Below, one piece after another: positions 1 to 5,025 of a stretch of 5,875 bases of DNA. Under the pieces are notes generated by a model, which saw nothing but the letters and a program-made list of their open reading frames with translations, was not told the DNA's origin and did not search any database. Every line of letters begins with the position of its first letter. Position 1 is the first letter of the stretch. The position numbers and the translations under genes are program-made. The stretch lies in the NCBI GenBank assembly GCA_020630305.1, contig JAHDBQ010000060.1, positions 1 through 5,875 of the forward strand, in the 5' to 3' direction. This DNA comes from Alphaproteobacteria bacterium (GTDB lineage: Bacteria > Pseudomonadota > Alphaproteobacteria > Rickettsiales > Rickettsiaceae).

Positions 1-303
1 TTCGTAATGATCGCTTCTATCTGCGGCGCAAATAACTTGCTCTGGAATTACATTATTTGTGTTGAAATAAGCACCAAGCTCAGAGCATTTAGTATCATCG
101 GCTATAAATAAAATAGATGCATAGCCCATTTTTAAGAGCTTCACTGCAGTATTAATGTTTTGGCTTTTGGTGTCCATAACTACTATCGCATCATTTTTCA
201 GCCTGTTATAGTTGGATATGTTATTAACAGAGCGGTTAAATATAAAAAAACCAACCAAGAATAGCACTAGGCAGATTCGCAGCGTTAATTTGTAAGTTTG
301 CAT
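1..303 (-). CDS. DUF218/YdcF-like (ElyC/SanA/YdcF family) membrane protein, 3' end cut by window
   Basis: This is the N-terminal 101 residues of a protein that continues beyond position 1. It begins with a short basic stretch, then one hydrophobic segment at about residues 8-22, which looks like a signal anchor, and then the start of a soluble domain. The order 'DAIVV... INTAVKLLKMGYASILFIADD' followed by 'ICAADRSDHYE' resembles the opening beta-alpha-beta of the DUF218 domain, where members track a reading such as 'DAIVVLTGG..RI.TGVKLLK.G.A..LFISG'. Members such as SanA, ElyC and YdcF are linked to envelope or peptidoglycan functions, but no reaction is established. The usual glycine-rich turn after the first strand is replaced here by MDTKSQ, so it is a divergent member. 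The ATG lies inside the end of lipB, with a 19-bp overlap in another frame, which suggests translational coupling as the last visible gene of the operon. The Shine-Dalgarno match is weak. The family call is from memory of the motif pattern and is fairly, not fully, secure. Confidence 0.72.
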   Translation of the reverse strand, partial: MQTYKLTLRICLVLFLVGFFIFNRSVNNISNYNRLKNDAIVVMDTKSQNINTAVKLLKMGYASILFIADDTKCSELGAYFNTNNVIPEQVICAADRSDHYE

Positions 304-926
304 TCAAATAATTTATCAAATTCTTGTTTTAATACAGCATCAAATTCAGACATATTTGCCTTAATTTTAAGTTCCTTTAATGATGTTATATTAAAATCCC
401 TAATACCACAAGGTATTATGCCTGAGAATTTGTCTAAATTAGTTGTGATGTTGACCGCAATGCCATGATATGTTACCCATTTTCTTACTCTAACCCCAAT
501 CGCGCCTATTTTTGCAGGACCTTGATTGGTGTCAACCCAAATACCTATCATACCATCTATAATATAAGCTTTTAGACCAAAATGAGCTAGCGTATTAATT
601 ATCCATTGTTCAAGGTTTTTGATGTATAATCTAAGGTCCTGCTGCCTATTTTTTTTCCTTAAATCTAGTACCGGATAGATGATTCTTTGCCCTGGGCCAT
701 GATAGGTAAACTTCCCTCCACGACCAGTGTATATAAGTGGTATATCACCCATATCTAATAACTCTTCGGGTTTGAAGCTTGTGCCTGCTGTGTATACATC
801 ATCATGCTCTAATAGGAAAACAGTCTCGTCAGAGCGCTCCTCAATGACTCCTTCTAATTTTGAGTGCATCAAATCCAAAGCTTTATTATATTCTATAGTA
901 CCTGGTAGCGTAACCCAATCTGGCAT
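285..926 (-). CDS. lipB: Octanoyl-[acyl-carrier-protein]:protein N-octanoyltransferase LipB
   Basis: LipB transfers octanoate from octanoyl-ACP to the lipoyl-domain lysine of proteins such as pyruvate and 2-oxoglutarate dehydrogenase E2 and GcvH. LipA then inserts sulfur. It is a soluble cytoplasmic enzyme. The 213-residue product has the usual family length. The signature RGGKFTYHGPGQ spans residues 69-80, followed by the conserved Y84-P85. The catalytic lysine is K139 in AKIGAIGVR, and YHGIAVN follows at about 153-159. The catalytic cysteine is C173 in IPCGI. All active-site elements are therefore present and the gene looks functional. The ATG at 926 follows the mutL stop by 14 bp, with an AGG about nine bases ahead of it as a modest ribosome site. 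The 3' end overlaps the YdcF-like gene by 19 bp. Its pairing with mutL is operonic rather than functional. lipA is not in the window. Confidence 0.97.
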   Translation of the reverse strand: MPDWVTLPGTIEYNKALDLMHSKLEGVIEERSDETVFLLEHDDVYTAGTSFKPEELLDMGDIPLIYTGRGGKFTYHGPGQRIIYPVLDLRKKNRQQDLRLYIKNLEQWIINTLAHFGLKAYIIDGMIGIWVDTNQGPAKIGAIGVRVRKWVTYHGIAVNITTNLDKFSGIIPCGIRDFNITSLKELKIKANMSEFDAVLKQEFDKLFECKLTN

Positions 927-940
927 TAGTTATTACCTAT

Positions 941-2890
941 TTATTTTCTGCCGAATAATTTTTCGATATCTTTCAGCTTAAGCTCAACATAGGTTTGGCG
1001 GCCATGATTACATTGTCCAGAAAATGGTGTATCTTCCATTTCTCTAAGCAGCCCGTTCATTTCGTCGCTTTTCAGGACTCTTCCAGCTCTAATAGCGTAA
1101 TGGCATGCATATGTTTCCGTCACATGCTCGATTAGTTCAGTTAGAGCAATATTTTCGCCCATGGAAAGGAAATGATCAGCAAGGTCTAAAATAAGCTGGC
1201 TGATATTGATATCGCCGACCAGGCTAGGAATTTCAGATACTATAATAGTATTAGTGCCGAATTTCTCGATAGAAAGACCAAGTTCTTTCAGCTTGTCTTT
1301 ATTCTCATCAAGAATATCAGCTCTGTTACTGTCTGGCAGCTCAACGATTTCTGGTATCAGAAGGCGCTGCTTTATTAGGCCATCCTTAGCGATCTGCTTC
1401 TTAATTTTCTCATAGCCAATTCTCTCATGAGCGGCGTGCTGATCTGTTATTATGATGCTATCATTTGTCTGTGAAATAATATAGGTTTTGTGTAGCTGAG
1501 CTTTTGCAGCGCCTAGTGGGTATTTATCTGAATTACTGTAATCAGCAAGCTGCTGCTGAGTATGTAGCTCCTGGCTATTTATCCCATGGCCCTGAGGAAG
1601 ATTCTGGCTTGCCTGCATTTGCTGCTGCAGTCCTCCTTCTGCTAACTGCTCATTCCTTGCCCCGCCCGAGCTTGGTGGAACATCCAGTAGCATATTAGTA
1701 GCGGCTAGGTCATATCTTGGAGTAGCTGGTGACCTATTTGGAGTATAGCTACCTCCAGTAGGTGAGGGGCTAGAATATGCACCTCTATTTTCTGCCACAT
1801 TGTTATAAGGTGAATATCCTAAACTATTGTTCTCTGATGTTTTTTGTATGTATTTTATAGCAGTTGCGGATGCCGCATTTGAGACTCTATTAGAGCTATT
1901 TTCAAGAGCATCTTTGATAGATCTAATAACTAGACTCCTAATTAAATTGGGATCATGAAACCTAACTTCACTTTTAGCAGGGTGTACGTTAACATCTACA
2001 GAATGCGGATCTACCTTGATGAATAACACAGAGACAGCATGGCGATCACGTGCTAGATAATCCTGATACGCAACTTTAAGAGCAATATTCAGTACTTTGT
2101 CCTTCACTGGCCTATTATTAATGAACAGGAACTGATCTTCTGCCGAGGCTCTATTGTATGTAGGAAGCGAAGTATAGCCGTATATTGTGGCTTCATCGCG
2201 CTGCAGTGAAACCTGTGAGGAGTTCTCGATAAATTCCTGGCCAATAATATCTGTGATGCGGCTCTTTAGGCCTTCTGCGTCTATATCCTCTTGTCCGCGG
2301 ACTTTGATAAGCTCTTTGCCATCATGGCTCATAGTGATAGAAATATTCGGGTGCGCCAAAGCAATTTTTTTAATCACCATTACAGACGCATTAAGCTCGG
2401 TCCTATCTTTTCTAAGGAACTTAAGCCTTGCTGGGGTTGCGAAGAAAAGGTCACGAACTTCAATTAATGTTCCCTCATTAATATTAGCTATTTGCGTCTC
2501 TTCTTGCTTGCCGCCAATTATGCTCAAACTATAGGCATCTTCGCTCCCCTTTTTCTTGGAAGTTATCTTAAACTTACTAATCGCTCCAATAGAAGGCAGA
2601 GCTTCGCCCCTAAAGCCAAAGCTGTGAATATTAAGCAGATCATCTTCATCTAGCTTAGATGTAGCATGGCGCTGAATAGCAAGTTCAAGCTCATCTTTAC
2701 TCATGCCCTTGCCATTATCTTTTATGGCGATCAGGTTTTTGCCCGCACATTCTAGGCTAACTTCAATTCTAGTTGCTCCAGCATCGATTGCATTTTCGAC
2801 CAACTCCTTAACAACAGAGGAGGGGCGCTCAATTACTTCGCCTGCTGATATCTTATTGATAGTGGTATTAGATAGTAATTTTATTGTCAT
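941..2890 (-). CDS. mutL: DNA mismatch repair protein MutL, endonuclease-type
   Basis: MutL is the ATP-driven mediator that links MutS mismatch recognition to strand excision. The 649-residue product has the complete N-terminal GHKL ATPase: KELVENAIDAGA with catalytic E29 and N33, DNGKG at 58-62, GFRGEAL at 92-98 and ATPARLKFL at 151-159. FINNRPV at 256-262 and HPAK at 303-306 mark the transducer domain. Residues about 331-457 form a Ser/Pro/Gln-rich, low-complexity linker. The C-terminal dimerisation domain has the metal-binding nicking motif DQHA(X)2E(X)4E at 483-494, a likely beta-clamp-binding motif QRLLIP at 508-513, ACHYAIRAG at 595-603 and CNHGRQ at 627-632. It should therefore nick DNA itself, as expected where no MutH exists. 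The last motif is normally C-P/N-H-G-R-P; the proline is glutamine here. The ATG overlaps the transporter stop as ATGA, with GAGAAAAG ahead of it, which indicates translational coupling. Confidence 0.98.
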   Translation of the reverse strand: MTIKLLSNTTINKISAGEVIERPSSVVKELVENAIDAGATRIEVSLECAGKNLIAIKDNGKGMSKDELELAIQRHATSKLDEDDLLNIHSFGFRGEALPSIGAISKFKITSKKKGSEDAYSLSIIGGKQEETQIANINEGTLIEVRDLFFATPARLKFLRKDRTELNASVMVIKKIALAHPNISITMSHDGKELIKVRGQEDIDAEGLKSRITDIIGQEFIENSSQVSLQRDEATIYGYTSLPTYNRASAEDQFLFINNRPVKDKVLNIALKVAYQDYLARDRHAVSVLFIKVDPHSVDVNVHPAKSEVRFHDPNLIRSLVIRSIKDALENSSNRVSNAASATAIKYIQKTSENNSLGYSPYNNVAENRGAYSSPSPTGGSYTPNRSPATPRYDLAATNMLLDVPPSSGGARNEQLAEGGLQQQMQASQNLPQGHGINSQELHTQQQLADYSNSDKYPLGAAKAQLHKTYIISQTNDSIIITDQHAAHERIGYEKIKKQIAKDGLIKQRLLIPEIVELPDSNRADILDENKDKLKELGLSIEKFGTNTIIVSEIPSLVGDINISQLILDLADHFLSMGENIALTELIEHVTETYACHYAIRAGRVLKSDEMNGLLREMEDTPFSGQCNHGRQTYVELKLKDIEKLFGRK

Positions 2891-4146
2891 CTTTTCTCAA
2901 GTGATTTGATTTTATACATGGACCATAATATCATGATTATCACGATAAGGAAATACAGAATTGGTAGCCAGCTGATTTTTGTTAAAGAATAAATCTTGGT
3001 CATTAAATATGCAGTTGGTGCAGAGATTAAAATTGACCCCACAGAATGGCTGATTGCAAAAATTCTGTAGCGAATTTCTTTCGGTATTGAATCTTTTAAA
3101 ACTGTTGCAGCAGGCATAATAAGCCCCGGCAAGAAACAAGCGATAGATACATAAAAAACTTCGCCCGTTGATCCATTATTTATGCTGAATATTAGTATGA
3201 TAACAGAGATAATTAATAAAATAAAAGAGGTGCAAGAAACTAAAAATAGGCCAATTCTATCTGCAATTATTGACAGAATTATGCTAAAGATCATGTAGCA
3301 TATTATTGCCAATGTGATTAATTTTTTCATTAAAGATTGGTCAATGATTTTAAGTATCTCATAATTATAAGTGCCAAAAAACACAATAAGAAACTGATTT
3401 GTGCTGCCAATGCAGCCAATTAAAATTGTGCTGAGAATGAATAATCTTAAATTATTTTTGATAATGCTAGGAATGGTTTCGTCGGCTTGCCCCTGAGACT
3501 CCTTGTCTTTATTCAAATTTTCAATTTCTTTTTCATGCAGACCGGTCTTCTTTATGCAAAACATCACCAGTAAATTTAGCGCGCTTCCTACTATAAAAGC
3601 ATATCTCCAGCTATAATATGCCATATCTTCTGAAGTAAATATCATTACCGAAATGGAAGCAATAAAGGTTCCCGCATAGGAAAATAGGGCGGAAGAGGCA
3701 ACCCCTAGGCATTTGCTAGATTTCTTGATATGTTCGAATATATAAAGTCGGACGCCGTCAGTTCCGGGCGAAACAGAGGCGGAAATCGCTAGCCTATATA
3801 GTAAAAGTATAACTGAAGCCAAGATGCCAATTACTTCGTATGATGGCGTTAAGGCCAGAATGAGCGATGCTATACAGGTAATAATTAAGCTGAGTGCGAA
3901 GCTATGGGACCTACCTTTGCTATCACCAATCTTACTTAAAATTAATGCGCCGAACGGCTTAGCGGTCATTGCTATAAACATAAGAGCATAAGTTTTAAGC
4001 AGACGGCTTGCCGGGTCGCTCGAGGCAAAAAAAGTAGCGCCAATATTAGCGGCGAGCAAGCCATATAAATGATAATGGTAATATTGCACACAAATCGCTA
4101 GTGCTGATACAAGAAAGCCTTTTTTGCTCAAATTTTGCACTGCCAT
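2887..4146 (-). CDS. MFS transporter, ProP-like metabolite:H+ symporter family
   Basis: This 419-residue inner-membrane protein has about 12 hydrophobic helices, the usual size and layout for a major facilitator. Near the N-terminus, YYHYHLYGLLAANIGATFF followed by SSDP resembles the 'EWYDFALYGFFAP.IG..FFPS.DP' opening of the proline/betaine (ProP) type. The cytoplasmic loop between helices 2 and 3 carries the MFS signature as SKIGDSKGRS, residues 71-80, with D75, G78 and R79. WRYAF at 180-184 precedes helix 6, as in this family, and a charged cytoplasmic loop at about 199-230 separates the halves. ADRIG near 295-299 is the matching loop of the second half. The substrate cannot be read from sequence. 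Intracellular Alphaproteobacteria often carry many ProP paralogues, so osmolyte or host-metabolite uptake is only a guess. The ATG lies 4 bp after the zinc-finger gene stop, and the TGA overlaps the mutL ATG by 4 bp. A weak GAAGAA ribosome site lies within the upstream gene. Confidence 0.9.
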   Translation of the reverse strand: MAVQNLSKKGFLVSALAICVQYYHYHLYGLLAANIGATFFASSDPASRLLKTYALMFIAMTAKPFGALILSKIGDSKGRSHSFALSLIITCIASLILALTPSYEVIGILASVILLLYRLAISASVSPGTDGVRLYIFEHIKKSSKCLGVASSALFSYAGTFIASISVMIFTSEDMAYYSWRYAFIVGSALNLLVMFCIKKTGLHEKEIENLNKDKESQGQADETIPSIIKNNLRLFILSTILIGCIGSTNQFLIVFFGTYNYEILKIIDQSLMKKLITLAIICYMIFSIILSIIADRIGLFLVSCTSFILLIISVIILIFSINNGSTGEVFYVSIACFLPGLIMPAATVLKDSIPKEIRYRIFAISHSVGSILISAPTAYLMTKIYSLTKISWLPILYFLIVIIMILWSMYKIKSLEKR

Positions 4147-4150
4147 AGGC

Positions 4151-4303
4151 TTATTTCTTCAGCTTAAATACTTTGCTGCAATAAGGGCAGGTGACTGATG
4201 AGCCATCTTTTATCTTTAGATATATTTTAGGGTGATCCGATGGTGGATTCCCTCCATCGCATGATACGGACTCTTCTTTAACTATAATTCTTTCTGTGAA
4301 CAT
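4151..4303 (-). CDS. Small zf-CHCC zinc-finger protein (NDUFS6-like)
   Basis: This encodes a 50-residue protein with a single zinc site. Counted from the ATG at 4303, the ligands are C15, H24, C39 and C42 in SCDGG, SDHP and TCPYC. The pattern VSCDGG-x-HPKIYL-x-CPYCSKVFKL is that of the zf-CHCC family, found as tiny proteins in Alphaproteobacteria and as the C-terminus of the mitochondrial complex I accessory subunit NDUFS6. A role in complex I assembly or stability is therefore inferred, not shown. A longer reading begins at a TTG at 4351 and adds 16 residues. I prefer 4303 because it is an ATG with GAGG and AAGG just upstream, the extra residues are not part of the family, and the likely -10 box at 4363-4368 would start transcription almost at the TTG. 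It is the first gene of the minus-strand operon, 4 bp before the transporter. Confidence 0.85.
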   Translation of the reverse strand: MFTERIIVKEESVSCDGGNPPSDHPKIYLKIKDGSSVTCPYCSKVFKLKK

Positions 4304-4337
4304 TGCGCCTCTAGCCTTGTTTTGATTTGTTTTCTTA

Positions 4338-4350
4338 TGCCAGTATGGCA
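4338..4350. repeat. Short inverted repeat in the leader of the zinc-finger operon
   Basis: The sequence tgccaGTAtggca is a perfect 5-bp inverted repeat with a 3-base loop. It lies between the predicted transcription start and the ATG at 4303, so on the minus strand it would form a small hairpin in the leader or could serve as a protein-binding site. It is short enough to be a chance occurrence. Confidence 0.35.
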
Positions 4351-4362
4351 AATTTAATATGG

Positions 4363-4391
4363 ATTATATATTAAAAAAGATCTTTTTTGTA
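4363..4391 (-). promoter_or_regulatory. Candidate sigma-70 promoter of the minus-strand operon
   Basis: On the minus strand, a perfect TATAAT lies at 4368-4363. At 17-bp spacing the -35 position (4391-4386) reads TACAAA, which is a poor match to TTGACA. The expected start near 4356 gives a leader of about 53 bases before the ATG at 4303. The -10 box is strong, the -35 is weak, and AT-rich DNA yields TATAAT by chance, so this is moderately supported. A 16-bp palindrome sits across the spacer and the -35 site. Confidence 0.5.
4373..4388. repeat. Perfect 16-bp palindrome AAAAAAGATCTTTTTT
   Basis: The palindrome reads the same on both strands and lies within the spacer and -35 position of the candidate promoter for the minus-strand operon. 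It could be an operator for a dimeric regulator, or a short A/T-stem hairpin flanked by T runs that could end transcription coming from the central spacer. Its homopolymer halves make chance origin possible. An A8 run follows closely at 4393-4400. Confidence 0.5.
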
Positions 4392-4403
4392 GTAAAAAAA
4401 AGA

Positions 4404-4411
4404 AAGGAGGT
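4404..4411 (+). promoter_or_regulatory. Orphan full-length Shine-Dalgarno sequence AAGGAGGT
   Basis: AAGGAGGT is complementary to the full anti-Shine-Dalgarno end of 16S rRNA, stronger than any ribosome site of the real genes in this window. No ATG, GTG or TTG lies within the normal 5-12 base spacing. The codon at the right place (4419-4421) is AAG and opens a frame of only 25 codons. It may mark the start of a dead gene, or be a chance purine run. Confidence 0.4.
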
Positions 4412-4559
4412 CTATCTAAAGAGTAAACGCAGTGTTAGCGGTGGCAGTAAGTGGTTTTTGGTTGCACTCCCGTCTACTTGCGAGGAAATTCTCTAGGATT
4501 GACACGGCAGTCCATTTACACTTCAAGCTAGCTAAAGGGCCTTTGTCGCAAGGAGCTAT

Positions 4560-4632
4560 AGATAGCCACATTTCGCCGAGGTCTGATTCGCTATGACAAG
4601 GTTGCTGATATTTTGAGAATATTCAACAAGAC
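4560..4632 (+). pseudogene. Possible transposase remnant (IS5-like C-terminal peptide)
   Basis: Between a TAG at 4559-4561 and another stop near 4637, the plus strand encodes a peptide containing FRRGLIRYDKVADIL. IS5-type DDE transposases commonly end with a stretch of the form FRR.ATRYDK.A..FL, so the RYDK.AD core and the FRR ahead of it are suggestive. No upstream catalytic motifs are recognisable in any frame, and the reading is only about 25 codons long. It may be a chance resemblance; if real, only a scrap of an inactivated insertion sequence remains. Confidence 0.2.
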
Positions 4633-4669
4633 GGAGTAGGCTCCAAGATGTATGTCATTGGCGGTCTTG

Positions 4670-4821
4670 GTCCGGAATCTCTACTTAAATTTTCAAGGGT
4701 GTACTAGGTTGTAATGGCAATGAGACCCTGAAATAAATTCGCAGATGACACCCGAGGGCGCGGTAAGATCCGTTTTTAAAATTAGAATGCTGTGGGATAA
4801 ATAAGTGACATAATTCCGGAC
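4670..4821. repeat. 9-bp inverted repeat flanking about 134 bp
   Basis: GTCCGGAAT at 4670-4678 is the exact reverse complement of ATTCCGGAC at 4813-4821. The core TCCGGA is itself a palindrome, which makes the match less surprising. The arms could pair as a long-range stem in an RNA or be traces of the ends of a small element. No target-site duplication is evident. Confidence 0.4.
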
Positions 4822-4843
4822 GCGGCTCTAGGATCTCTACTTA
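4677..4843 (+). repeat. 11-bp direct repeat ATCTCTACTTA (two copies)
   Basis: The exact copies lie at 4677-4687 and 4833-4843, 156 bp apart, and the bases just before each (GGTCCGGA versus GGCTCTAGG) are also similar. This overlaps the inverted repeat listed separately. It may be the trace of an ancient duplication or a repeated structural element; two copies only. Confidence 0.4.
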
Positions 4844-4938
4844 CTCGAAATACGGCAATAGGCTGAAGAGTTAATTGTACCCGTCAAGCAAGTTCCTTCA
4901 CTGCTCAAATTAGTTTGTAATGTATCTGAAACTTAAGC

Positions 4939-4967
4939 TAGACTCGCCTTGCATCGCATGTTATAGT
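4939..4967 (+). promoter_or_regulatory. Candidate sigma-70 promoter for ftsI
   Basis: TAGACT at 4939-4944 (four of six bases of TTGACA) and TATAGT at 4962-4967 (five of six of TATAAT) are separated by exactly 17 bp. A start near 4974 leaves a leader of about 52 bases before the ATG at 5026. This is the best-spaced promoter-like pair I found upstream of the gene. Confidence 0.5.
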
Positions 4968-5025
4968 GTTGTAAATAAATATGCAGTTATAAACATAACT
5001 TAGATTTTTACAGTTAACTTTAACA

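Larger units (their letters stand above)
4401..4938. other. Gene-free, relatively GC-rich divergent spacer of unknown nature
   Basis: No convincing gene is present on either strand. Counting bases over 4441-4920 gives about 44% GC, above the genes sampled here and far above normal spacer in an AT-rich genome. All frames are broken every few dozen codons. The longest are a minus-strand frame ending at 4416 (ATG at 4571, 51 residues, open further back to about 4625) and an overlapping plus-strand frame from GTG 4432 to TGA 4596 (54 codons). Neither matches a family I recognise, and the GTG is 21 bases from the nearest ribosome site. It also holds a full-length orphan Shine-Dalgarno sequence, a short direct repeat and an inverted repeat. 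I checked by eye for tRNA, tmRNA, RNase P RNA and SRP RNA hallmarks and saw none. A decayed mobile element, a dispersed repeat or an unrecognised structured RNA are all possible. Confidence 0.55.

Noticed and set aside
2187..2534. Plus-strand open frame of 115 residues inside mutL
   Set aside because: It is the antisense shadow of the conserved MutL transducer and ATPase region.
4304..4351. Sixteen-residue N-terminal extension of the zinc-finger protein from TTG 4351
   Set aside because: The TTG lies about 5 bases from the predicted transcript start, has no ribosome site, and the family does not need the added residues; ATG 4303 is better supported.
4432..4596. Plus-strand GTG-initiated frame of 54 codons
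   Set aside because: The nearest ribosome site is 21 bases away, no family is recognisable and it lies opposite an equally long minus-strand frame, so it is not called as a gene.
4401..4938. tmRNA, RNase P RNA, SRP RNA, tRNA or rRNA fragment
   Set aside because: No TTCGAATC-type T-loop, no GAGGAAAGTCC RNase P core, no tag-peptide reading frame ending in an Ala-Ala-stop and no SRP Alu/S-domain motif could be found on either strand by eye.
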